DNA of 64,000 bases, from positions 3,237-67,236 of the forward strand of contig NZ_JAVRHY010000015.1 of the NCBI RefSeq assembly GCF_031846305.1. Direction: 5' to 3'. Positions 7,563-14,891 of the stretch are shown in pieces. A program made the position numbers and the translations under genes. The stretch is from Spectribacter acetivorans. GTDB lineage: Bacteria > Pseudomonadota > Gammaproteobacteria > Nevskiales > Salinisphaeraceae. Under the pieces are notes generated by a model. It saw only the letters and a list, made by a program, of their open reading frames with translations. It had not been told where the DNA came from and searched no databases. How positions within the stretch are numbered: position 1 is the first letter of the stretch; each line of letters begins with the position of its first letter.

Positions 7563-8039
7563 ATGCGCGTGGCACTGATCAGCGATACCCATGGCCATCT
7601 CGATGACCGGATCGCGGCGGTTCTGACCGATTGCGACCGGATCGTGCACGCCGGCGATGTGGGCGCCGGAGTGGCCGACATTCTTGCTGCCCTGGATCTG
7701 CCGGTGACGGTGGTGACGGGCAACAATGATCCGGCAGACGCCGGGTGGCCGGTCTCGGCCGAGCTCGATCTGCCCGGCGGCCGGCTGGTGGTGATCCATG
7801 GGCACCAGTGGCCGGCGGCCCGGCGTCATCAGCGCCTGCGCGCGGCGTACCCCGGGGCCCGCGCGGTGGTCTGCGGGCACAGCCATCGCCAGGTGGTGGA
7901 TCAGGACGAGTCCCCCTGGATTCTCAACCCGGGCGCCGCCGGCCGCACCCGGACCTACGGCGGCCCCGGTTACATCATTCTCGACGCCGACGCGCAGGGC
8001 TGGCGGGTTGACGCCCGGCAGTTGTCCCGCCAGCCGTGA
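7563..8039 (+). CDS. YfcE/MJ0936-type metallophosphoesterase
   Basis: A 158-residue calcineurin-like phosphodiesterase from ATG 7563. Metal-binding motifs are complete: 'ISDTHGHL' near the N-terminus, 'HAGDVG', 'TGNNDP', 'IHGHQW' and 'VCGHSHRQ', followed by 'ILNPGAAGRTR'. Relatives hydrolyse phosphodiester bonds such as those of cyclic nucleotides or artificial bis-phosphates; the natural substrate is unknown. The stop codon overlaps the start of the DNA ligase gene in a TGATG junction, and that gene overlaps the NlpC gene in the same way, so these three form one translationally coupled operon. Confidence 0.88.
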   Translation: MRVALISDTHGHLDDRIAAVLTDCDRIVHAGDVGAGVADILAALDLPVTVVTGNNDPADAGWPVSAELDLPGGRLVVIHGHQWPAARRHQRLRAAYPGARAVVCGHSHRQVVDQDESPWILNPGAAGRTRTYGGPGYIILDADAQGWRVDARQLSRQP

Positions 8040-8875
8040 TGCGGTGGGCCGGGTTGCTCGGGCTCGCGCTCTGGTGCCTGGCCGGCGCCGCCGAGCCGCC
8101 GGCGCTGACGCTGGCCGAGGATTACGAGCGGGGACCGGATGTCGCCGACTACTGGGTCAGCGAGAAACTCGATGGCGTGCGCGGCTACTGGACCGGCGAG
8201 CGGCTGATCACTCGCGGCGGGCATCCGGTCCATCCGCCCGACTGGTTTGTGGCTGATTTCCCGGACGTGCCGCTGGACGGCGAACTCTGGCTCGGCCGCG
8301 GCCGTTTCGCCGAAACCTCGGGCATCGTGCGCACGGAGGAACCCGTGGATGCCGAGTGGCGGGGCATGCGTTTCATGGTGTTCGATCTGCCGGCGCACGA
8401 TGGCCGTTTCACCGAGCGGCTGGCGGCGCTTGAATCGCGTATGAATGAACTCGACATCGACTGGCTGCAGCCGGTGAAACAGTTTCGGGTGGCCGACCAC
8501 GCCGAACTGCAACGGCGGCTCGAGGCCGTGGTAGACCGCGGCGGGGAAGGGCTGATGCTGCGCCGGGCTGATTCGCGGCATGAAAGCGGTCGCAGCGACG
8601 ATCTGCTCAAGGTCAAGATGCATCGGGATGCCGAGGCCCGCGTGATCCGGCACCTGCCGGGCGACGGCAAATACGCGGACATGATGGGCTCGTTGCTGGT
8701 GGAAACCCCGGACGGCCGACGCTTCCGGCTGGGCACCGGTTTCACCGACGAGCAGCGGGCTGACCCACCGCCGGTGGGAAGTTGGGTAACCTATCGCTTC
8801 AACGGCTTCACCACCAACGGACTGCCACGATTCGCCCGCTTCCTGCGCGTTCGTCCCGGTTACACACCGCCCTGA
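8039..8875 (+). CDS. ligE: ATP-dependent DNA ligase with export signal (LigE type)
   Basis: A 278-residue minimal ATP-dependent DNA ligase. ATG 8039 overlaps the preceding stop (TGATG). Residues 1-18 form a signal peptide ending Ala-Gly-Ala-Ala-Glu, placing the enzyme in the periplasm as in other LigE proteins. Lys43 in 'EKLDGVRGYW' is the adenylated lysine; 'DGELWLGRG', 'FMVFDLP', 'EGLMLRR' and 'LLKVKMH' are nucleotidyltransferase motifs III, IIIa, IV and V, and the last 90 residues are the OB domain. LigE enzymes seal nicks and have been linked to competence or extracellular DNA handling. Its own stop overlaps the NlpC gene start, again TGATG. NAD-dependent LigA would be the housekeeping ligase elsewhere. 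Confidence 0.9.
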   Translation: MRWAGLLGLALWCLAGAAEPPALTLAEDYERGPDVADYWVSEKLDGVRGYWTGERLITRGGHPVHPPDWFVADFPDVPLDGELWLGRGRFAETSGIVRTEEPVDAEWRGMRFMVFDLPAHDGRFTERLAALESRMNELDIDWLQPVKQFRVADHAELQRRLEAVVDRGGEGLMLRRADSRHESGRSDDLLKVKMHRDAEARVIRHLPGDGKYADMMGSLLVETPDGRRFRLGTGFTDEQRADPPPVGSWVTYRFNGFTTNGLPRFARFLRVRPGYTPP

Positions 8876-9360
8876 TGCGCCAGCTCGCCGCCGCGGGTCT
8901 GATACTGCTGGTCGGCGCCTGCAGCAGCACGCCGGATCACCGGGTGCCGGCGGTGCGGGTGTCCGATGCGGGGGTGGCGATGGACGACACCGCCGCGGTA
9001 CGCGAAACGCTGTATGCGCAGCTGGATGACTGGCGTGGCACGCCCTACCGGCTGGGCGGCATGACTCGCGACGGGGTGGACTGCTCCGCCTTCGTGCTGC
9101 GAGTGTTCCGGGACGCTTTCGGCATCCGGCTGCCGCGCACCACCGAGTTGCAGGCCTTCGTCGGCCAGCCGGTCGAAGATCACACCGCCGGGGATCTGGT
9201 GTTCTTCAAGACCGGCTGGAAGCAGTGGCACGTGGGGATTTATGTGGAGGAATACCGGTTCGTCCACGCCTCGACCAGCCAGGGCGTGATTCTCAGCGAT
9301 CTGCGCAACCCCTACTGGGCCGGCCACTACTGGCATTCGCGACGTCTGCGCGTGGATTGA
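8875..9360 (+). CDS. NlpC/P60 family peptidoglycan endopeptidase lipoprotein
   Basis: A 161-residue protein from ATG 8875, sharing one base with the ligase stop. Lipobox VGAC gives lipidated Cys16. The NlpC/P60 domain covers about residues 40-158 with the catalytic triad visible: Cys70 in 'GVDCSAFV', His119 in 'WHVGIYV' and His131 in 'RFVHAS'. Such enzymes cleave the D-Glu to diaminopimelate bond in murein peptides. Size and layout match E. coli NlpC. It is the last gene of the phosphoesterase-ligase-NlpC operon, placing two exported enzymes together at the envelope. A GC-rich hairpin (arms 9365-9371 and 9378-9384) follows the stop and may end the transcript, though it has no T run. Confidence 0.9.
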   Translation: MRQLAAAGLILLVGACSSTPDHRVPAVRVSDAGVAMDDTAAVRETLYAQLDDWRGTPYRLGGMTRDGVDCSAFVLRVFRDAFGIRLPRTTELQAFVGQPVEDHTAGDLVFFKTGWKQWHVGIYVEEYRFVHASTSQGVILSDLRNPYWAGHYWHSRRLRVD

Positions 9361-9413
9361 CCGCCCCCGGCGACGCGGCCGGGGACGGTCGGGCCGTCAA
9401 TGCATATGACCGA

Positions 9414-9686
9414 TCAGTAGGCGCCGGAATCGTCCTTTTCGGCGTCCTCGACGACGTCCTCCTGGTGTTCGGAGGCCGGCATTTCGCCGGTCGAACGCTC
9501 GCCTTCGCTGCGTTCGGCTCCTTCGGCCTTGTCGGTCACACCCTTGGTGGCTTCCGCCTGGTGCTCGCTGGCCGGCATCTCGGTTTCCTTGTCCCGATCA
9601 CCGGCCCAGGCCGGGCTCAGGGTCAGGGCGCTGCCGAACAGCAGCGTGGCGATGGTGGTCTTGATGGCATGCTGTTGCTTGAACAT
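9414..9686 (-). CDS. small exported acidic protein with repeated motif, unknown function
   Basis: A 90-residue protein from ATG 9686, preceded by GAGAGG. The first 28 residues are a signal peptide ending in a typical Ala-Trp-Ala cleavage site, so the mature product of about 62 residues is probably periplasmic. It is very hydrophilic and acidic, and the octapeptide EMPASEHQ occurs twice (about residues 36-43 and 68-75) separated by a Glu/Lys-rich stretch. No domain is recognised. The composition suggests an intrinsically disordered protein. It is transcribed alone, convergent with the NlpC gene; the 162 bp upstream hold a hairpin repeat and presumably its promoter. Confidence 0.6.
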   Translation of the reverse strand: MFKQQHAIKTTIATLLFGSALTLSPAWAGDRDKETEMPASEHQAEATKGVTDKAEGAERSEGERSTGEMPASEHQEDVVEDAEKDDSGAY

Positions 9687-9817
9687 GTTGGCGAACCTCT
9701 CTTCAGAAGCGAATGTCGGTTTGCCCTCGTACACAACACACCCTGCGGACGATGGTGGCGTTTTAAAGGGGCGGCATACCGATAACAAATCCGACATGCC
9801 GGAGCGCCGGTGAAAGC

Positions 9818-9838
9818 GGCGGATTGAAGTCCGCCCTG
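9818..9838. repeat. GTAGGGC-type hairpin repeat, copy 4, degenerate flank
   Basis: Hairpin arms GGCGGA (9818-9823) and TCCGCC (9830-9835) with a TTGAAG loop, followed by CTGC instead of the usual CTAC. It lies between the small exported protein gene and the aldo/keto reductase gene. Confidence 0.6.
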
Positions 9839-9848
9839 CAACGCGACG

Positions 9849-10688
9849 CTAGACGATATCCAGCGCCTGCTTGCGCGTGGGCGGCGGGAAGCAGGTTTCC
9901 AGCGCCGCCAGGGTTTCCGGGGCCAGTTGCAGCCCGGCGGCGCCGGCGTTGTCGGCCACATGGTCGAGCGTGCCGGCCTTGGGGATGGCTATCACATCCT
10001 TGTTGCGCATGACCCAGGCCAGCATCAGCTGCGCGGGACTCATGTCGGCTTCGGCGGCCAGTCGTTGCAGGCGCGCATCCTGCAGCGGGCCACGGCCCTG
10101 GCCCAGCGGGCAGTAGGCCATGACCGGCAGCGCCTGGTCGCGGCACCAGGGCAACAGGTCGTATTCGATGCCGCGGGAGCCGAGGTGGTACAGCACCTGG
10201 TCGGTGGCGCAGGCACTGCCACCGGGCAGGTCGAACCAGTCGCGCATGCCGCCCACGTCGAAGTTGGACACACCCCAGCGGCGGATCAGCCCGTCGTCCC
10301 GCAACCGCTCGAAACCGGCCAGGGTGTCGGCCAGCGGCACGCCGCCCGGCCAGTGCAGCAGGTAGAGGTCGATGCAGTCCGTGCCCAGGCGCTGCAGGCT
10401 GGCCTGGCAGGCCGCGCGCATGCGCTTCAGATCCGCGTTGTGCGGGAATACCTTGGACACCAGGAACACCTCGTCACGGCGGCCGGCGATGGCCTGGCCG
10501 GTGACGCGCTCGGCGCCGCCGCTGCCGTACATTTCGGCGGTGTCGATCAAGGTCAGGCCGTGATCGATGCCGGCCTGCAGGGCGTAAACCTCGGCGGCGC
10601 GGGCGGCTGCGTCCTCGCCCATGTGCCAGGTGCCCTGGCCGAGCGCCGGGACGGCGGTCCCGTCCGGCAGGGTGACGGTTGCGGTCAT
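9849..10688 (-). CDS. aldo/keto reductase
   Basis: A 279-residue (beta/alpha)8 NADPH-dependent oxidoreductase. ATG 10688 overlaps the stop of the YbaN gene by one base (TGATG). Catalytic tetrad residues are visible in 'LIDTAEMYGSGGAE' (Asp, Tyr), 'FLVSKVFP' (Lys) and 'DLYLLHWPGG' (His); the NADPH-binding region appears as 'VIAIPKAGTLDHVADN'. The protein resembles the YeaE-type bacterial reductases that reduce aldehydes such as methylglyoxal, but substrate preference cannot be read from sequence. It is the last gene of the operon starting with oligopeptidase B. Confidence 0.9.
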   Translation of the reverse strand: MTATVTLPDGTAVPALGQGTWHMGEDAAARAAEVYALQAGIDHGLTLIDTAEMYGSGGAERVTGQAIAGRRDEVFLVSKVFPHNADLKRMRAACQASLQRLGTDCIDLYLLHWPGGVPLADTLAGFERLRDDGLIRRWGVSNFDVGGMRDWFDLPGGSACATDQVLYHLGSRGIEYDLLPWCRDQALPVMAYCPLGQGRGPLQDARLQRLAAEADMSPAQLMLAWVMRNKDVIAIPKAGTLDHVADNAGAAGLQLAPETLAALETCFPPPTRKQALDIV

Positions 10689-11098
10689 CAGCGGTCCTGT
10701 GCGGTTGCGCGCGGTTGCTCGGGGCGGGTGGCCAGATACAGGCCGACGCCGGTCAGCGTGACGGCCACCACCGGCGGTACCCACCACACCGGTGCGGTCA
10801 GCCAGACGATCACCCAGCTCAGTGCCATCAGGGACAACGACATCAGCTTGGCGCGGCGTGAAATCACCCGATGATCCTGCCACGCCACCAGCGCCGGCCC
10901 ATAGGTGGGGTGTTCGCGCAGACGGCGGCGCAGCTCGGGCGAACTCTTGCCGGCGGCCCAGGCGGCAACGATCAGGAACGGGGTCGTGGGCAGCACAGGC
11001 AGTACTGCACCCACGGCCCCGAGTGCCACGAACAGCATTGCCACGCCCAGCCAGATCCGGCGCGTCAGCGCGGATGACGCGCCGCCGTCGTTGCTCAC
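10688..11098 (-). CDS. ybaN: YbaN/DUF454 inner membrane protein
   Basis: A 136-residue membrane protein. The GTG start at 11098 is preferred over longer frames because it makes a GTGA overlap with the stop of the transporter gene and leaves the family-like 'RRIWLGVAMLFVALGAVGAV' close to the N-terminus. Family hallmarks 'LPVLPTTPFLIVAAWAAGKSSPELRRRLREHPTYGP' region (read as short blocks: Pro-rich loop, then Arg-rich helix) and two C-terminal transmembrane segments are present. The function of the DUF454 family is unknown. It is translationally coupled both to the upstream SLC13-type transporter and to the downstream aldo/keto reductase. Confidence 0.85.
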   Translation of the reverse strand: MSNDGGASSALTRRIWLGVAMLFVALGAVGAVLPVLPTTPFLIVAAWAAGKSSPELRRRLREHPTYGPALVAWQDHRVISRRAKLMSLSLMALSWVIVWLTAPVWWVPPVVAVTLTGVGLYLATRPEQPRATAQDR

Positions 11099-12591
11099 GG
11101 CCCGCTCGCCCACGCCGGGACCTGTCCGAATACCACCCCGAACAGCAGTGGCAGCAGGCTGTAGACCAGCGCCGTGATCAGCACCAGAAAACCGATGTTC
11201 AACCACAGCCCGGTGCGTGCCATCTGCGGCAGCGAGACATGCCCGCTGCCGAAGGCGATGGCATTGGGCGGCGTGGCTACCGGCAGCATGAACGCGCAGG
11301 AGGCCGCCAGCGCGGCCGGCACCGCCAGGGTCAGGGGGTTCTCGCCCAGGCCAATGGCCAGTGCCGCCAGCACCGGCAGGAAGGCCGCGGTGGTGGCGGT
11401 GTTACTGGTCAGTTCGGTGAGCAGCAGGATGGTGGCGGCCGCGGCCAGCAGTACCAGCACCAGCGGCAGTTGATCCAGGCCGCCGAGCAGATTACCGATG
11501 TAATCCGCCAGCCCGGTGGCCTGGACCGCGGCCGCCAGCGACAGCCCGCCACCGAACAGCAGCAGCACGCCCCAGGGCAGGTCGGCGGCGGCGTTCCAGT
11601 CCAGCACCGGCCGCCACGGCCGCCGCTGCGCCGGCAGAATGAACAGCAGCAGCGCCCCGGCCATGGCGATGCCGGCGTCGGACAGCCCCGGTACGTAGGC
11701 GGTTATCAGCGGGGCCGAAATCCAGGTTGCCGCCACCCCGCCGAATACCACGGCCACCGTGATCTCCGGGTCAGTCACCGGGCCCAGTTCGCGCCGCCGG
11801 GCGGCGATGGCATCCCCGCCTTCGGCCAGCATGACGCCGCGCAGCGGGTAGCAGCGCATCAGCACCGCGAACACCAGCGGCAGCCCCAGGCCCACCAGCG
11901 GCAGACCGAAGGCCAGCCACTGGGCGAAGCCGATCTCGACCCCGTAGGTCTTGCGGAAGAAGCCGGCGAGCAGGGCGTTGGGCGGGGTGCCGATCAGCGT
12001 GCCCAGGCCGCCGACGTTGGCGCCGTAGGCGATCGCCAGTACCAGGGCAGTGGCGAAAGCGCGGCCGCCGGCCTCGCCGGTGGCTGCCAGCCCGGCCACG
12101 CTGACCGCGATGGGCAGCATCATCATGGCGGTGGCGGTGTTGCTCACCCACATGGACAGAAAGCCGGTGGCCAGCACGAACCCCAGCACGATGCGCTGCG
12201 GCCCGCTGCCCACCGCGGCTACGATTGCCAGCGCCAGCCGCCGGTGCAGGCCGTGGCGCTGCATGGCCAGGGCCAGCAGGAAACCGCCCAGGAACAGGAA
12301 GATGATGGGGTTGGCGTAGGGCCGCGCGGCGGCGTCGATGTCGGCCACGCCCAGCAGCGGGAAGGCGGCCAGCGGCACCAGCGCAGTGGCCGGAATCGGG
12401 ATCGCCTCGGTGATCCACCAGGTCGCCATCAGCAGCGCGACCACCGCGCAGTGCCAGCCGGCGGCCGACAGGCCCGCGGGCGCCGGCAGTGCCAGCAGCA
12501 GGGTGGCTCCGACCAGACCGCCGACCAGGCCGGCGAGGCTCAGGCGCCTTGTGGAATCGGGTTCGGATCGGTCCGGAGGCGACGCCGGCAT
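11095..12591 (-). CDS. SLC13/DASS family anion:sodium symporter
   Basis: A 498-residue inner-membrane transporter with about 11-12 hydrophobic segments. The family signature is clear: 'ATWWITEAIPIPATALVPL' near the N-terminus, 'SMWVSNTATAMMMLPIA' (first Ser-Asn-Thr substrate and sodium motif) and a second Ser-Asn-Thr in 'LLLTELTSNTATTAAFLP'. DASS proteins import dicarboxylates, citrate or sulfate with sodium; the exact anion is not predictable here. It starts 16 bases after the oligopeptidase B stop and overlaps the YbaN start, so it is the second gene of a four-gene minus-strand operon. Confidence 0.9.
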   Translation of the reverse strand: MPASPPDRSEPDSTRRLSLAGLVGGLVGATLLLALPAPAGLSAAGWHCAVVALLMATWWITEAIPIPATALVPLAAFPLLGVADIDAAARPYANPIIFLFLGGFLLALAMQRHGLHRRLALAIVAAVGSGPQRIVLGFVLATGFLSMWVSNTATAMMMLPIAVSVAGLAATGEAGGRAFATALVLAIAYGANVGGLGTLIGTPPNALLAGFFRKTYGVEIGFAQWLAFGLPLVGLGLPLVFAVLMRCYPLRGVMLAEGGDAIAARRRELGPVTDPEITVAVVFGGVAATWISAPLITAYVPGLSDAGIAMAGALLLFILPAQRRPWRPVLDWNAAADLPWGVLLLFGGGLSLAAAVQATGLADYIGNLLGGLDQLPLVLVLLAAAATILLLTELTSNTATTAAFLPVLAALAIGLGENPLTLAVPAALAASCAFMLPVATPPNAIAFGSGHVSLPQMARTGLWLNIGFLVLITALVYSLLPLLFGVVFGQVPAWASGP

Positions 12592-12607
12592 GGCGGTGAT
12601 CCGGTGG

Positions 12608-14749
12608 TCAGCGCCCGGCCGTGGCCGGCTCTCCCGCGCGCTGCCGGTTGGCCGCCAGGGTGTCCAGCAGGAAGGCGTAGATCAGTGCGGTTTCGTCCAG
12701 CGCCTCGAAGCGGCCGGGCCGGCCGCCGTGGCCGGCGGCCATGTGGGTCTTGAGCAGCAGGACGTTGTCGTCGGTCTTGGTGGCGCGCAGTTTCGCCACC
12801 CACTTGGCCGGCTCCCAGTAGGTCACCCGCGGGTCGGAAACCCCGGCGATGGCCAGGATCGGCGGATAGGCCTGGGTGGTGACGTTCTGGTAGGGGCAGT
12901 AGCCGCGAATGGTGGCGAAGGCCTCGGGATCCTCGATCGGATTGCCCCATTCCGGCCACTCCGGCGGGGTCAGGGGCAGGCTGGGATCGAGCATGGTGTT
13001 GAGCACGTCCACGAACGGCACGTCGGCCACCGCCGCGCCCAGCAGGTCGGGCCGGCGGTTTAGCACCGCGCCCACCAGCATGCCGCCGGCGGAGCCGCCC
13101 AGCGCGGCGATGCGCCCGGCGCGGGTGTAGTCCTGCGCGATGAGGTATTCGGCGGCCGCGGCATAGTCGTCGAAGGTGTTGGTCTTGTGGGCCGCCTTGC
13201 CCTGGCGGTACCAGGCATAGCCCTTTTCCATGCCGCCGCGGATGTGGGCGGTGGCGTAGACGAAGCCGCGGTCGACCAGCGACAGCCGGTTGCCGGAAAA
13301 CGCCGCCGATTCCGACACCCCGTAGGCGCCGTAGCCGTACAGCAGGCAGGGGACGCTGCCGTCGATGGCGGTGTCGCGGTGATGCAGGATGGTCACCGGC
13401 ACCGTCTCGCCGTCGGCGGTGGGCGCGGCCAGGCGGCGCACCACGTAGGCATCCGGATCGTGGCCGCTGGGAATTTCGCGGCGCTTGCGCAGCACGCGCT
13501 CGCGGCTGGCCATGTCGTAGTCCCAGGTCTCCGGCGGCCGGGCCGGGGAGGTATAGACGAAGCGCAGGTCGTCGGTGTCGTATTCCAGACCCGGGGCCAT
13601 GCCCAGGGCGTAGGCGGCTTCGTCGAAGGCGATGGCATGTTCGTCGCCGCTGGTCTTGGCCGTGATCACGATGCGCGGCAGCGCGTCCACCCGTTCCAGC
13701 CGCACCCGGTGGCGGGCGAACTCAACGTTGTCCAGGATCAGCCGGCCCGGCTGGTGCGGGACGAGGTCGGTCCAGTTGGCCCGGCCAGGATCGGCCAGCG
13801 GGGCGGTGACCAGCTTGAAGTCCTCGGCGTCGTCGGCGTTGGTGACGATCACCAGCCGCCCGGCCTCGCGGTCGTGGTCGACGTCGTATTCCACCCCCGG
13901 ATCGCGCGGCGCGACCACCCGCGGCGCGGCGGTCGGATCGCGGGCGTCGATCAGCCGGACCTCGCTGGTCTCGTGATCGTGGGCGTCGATGAGCAGGAAG
14001 TCCCCGCTCTGGGTTTCGCCCAGGCCGACGAAGAAACCGGCGTCGGCCTCCTCGTAGACCAGCGTGGCCGATTCGGGCGGATCGCCCAGCGCCAGCCGCC
14101 AGATGCGGCAGGGCCGGTGGTTGTCGTCCAGGGTGGTGTAGAACAGCCAGTTCGAGTCGGCCGACCACAGCACGTTGCCGGCCGTTTCCGGCACCGGCGG
14201 CTGGATTTCCTCGCCGGTCGCCAGGTCGCGCACGTGCAGGTTGAACACCTCGGCGCCGGACTCGTCGACGGTAAACGCCAGCTTCGCGTGGTCGTTGCTG
14301 TGGGCCACCGTGCCGATGTTGAAGTAGTCGCGACCGGCGGCCTCGGCGTCGCCGTCCAGCAGTATCTGTTCGCCGTCGTCGGCGTCGCGTGGCCGGCGGC
14401 AGAACACCGCGTGCTCGCCGCCCTCGCGGAAACGGCTGTAATAGGCCCACTTGCCGTCGGGCACCGGCACGCTGGCGTCGTCCTCGAGGATGCGTCCGCG
14501 CATCTCCGCCACCAACTCTTTCTGCAGATGCTGAAGGTGGGCGGTGGCGGCCTCGGTGTAGGCGTTCTCGGCTTCCAGATAGGCACGGATTTCGGGCGCC
14601 AGCTTGCCGGGATCGCGCATGGCCTCGCGCCAGTTGTCGTCGCGCAGCCAGGCGTAGTCGTCAATCAGGGTGACGTCATGAACCGTCCGACGATTTGGCT
14701 GTGGCTCGGCCACGGGCGGGTGCGATCGATCAGCGGAATCCGGCGTCAT
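12608..14749 (-). CDS. ptrB: oligopeptidase B (prolyl oligopeptidase family, S9A)
   Basis: A 713-residue serine peptidase of the usual length. The N-terminus 'RTVHDVTLIDDYAWLRDDNW' begins the family pattern, followed by a seven-bladed propeller (about 80-420) and the C-terminal alpha/beta hydrolase domain. The catalytic triad is Ser553 in 'GGSAGGML', Asp639 in 'GVSDPRVTYWEP' and His674 in 'AAGHGGRPGRF', with spacing like E. coli PtrB. It cleaves after Arg or Lys in short peptides in the cytosol. 'IRGGMEKGYAWYRQGK' carries acidic/basic specificity elements of the family. It is the first gene of the operon with the DASS transporter; the 142-bp gap to the divergent flavoprotein gene should hold both promoters. 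Confidence 0.93.
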   Translation of the reverse strand: MTPDSADRSHPPVAEPQPNRRTVHDVTLIDDYAWLRDDNWREAMRDPGKLAPEIRAYLEAENAYTEAATAHLQHLQKELVAEMRGRILEDDASVPVPDGKWAYYSRFREGGEHAVFCRRPRDADDGEQILLDGDAEAAGRDYFNIGTVAHSNDHAKLAFTVDESGAEVFNLHVRDLATGEEIQPPVPETAGNVLWSADSNWLFYTTLDDNHRPCRIWRLALGDPPESATLVYEEADAGFFVGLGETQSGDFLLIDAHDHETSEVRLIDARDPTAAPRVVAPRDPGVEYDVDHDREAGRLVIVTNADDAEDFKLVTAPLADPGRANWTDLVPHQPGRLILDNVEFARHRVRLERVDALPRIVITAKTSGDEHAIAFDEAAYALGMAPGLEYDTDDLRFVYTSPARPPETWDYDMASRERVLRKRREIPSGHDPDAYVVRRLAAPTADGETVPVTILHHRDTAIDGSVPCLLYGYGAYGVSESAAFSGNRLSLVDRGFVYATAHIRGGMEKGYAWYRQGKAAHKTNTFDDYAAAAEYLIAQDYTRAGRIAALGGSAGGMLVGAVLNRRPDLLGAAVADVPFVDVLNTMLDPSLPLTPPEWPEWGNPIEDPEAFATIRGYCPYQNVTTQAYPPILAIAGVSDPRVTYWEPAKWVAKLRATKTDDNVLLLKTHMAAGHGGRPGRFEALDETALIYAFLLDTLAANRQRAGEPATAGR

Positions 14750-14891
14750 TCAGTGTCGGGCGGCAGGGGCATGGGGCTGGCAGTCTTGCCGAATCACCGG
14801 GGCAGGTCAAAGCGGCGACTGCCCGCGCATGGCGTCCGGGCGGGTGCCGCGCTAGTCTCGGCGGCCACGACCACACGCGACCAGGCAAGCG

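Noticed and set aside
9361..9400. Terminator after the NlpC gene
   Set aside because: A GC-rich hairpin exists (9365-9384) but no T run follows; too weak to list as a terminator.
10792..12753. Long plus-strand open frame (about 650 codons) opposite the YbaN and SLC13-type transporter genes
   Set aside because: Its product is Gln/Arg/Gly-rich low complexity, typical of the antisense of a GC-rich transmembrane gene; the minus strand carries well-conserved families with overlapping start and stop codons.
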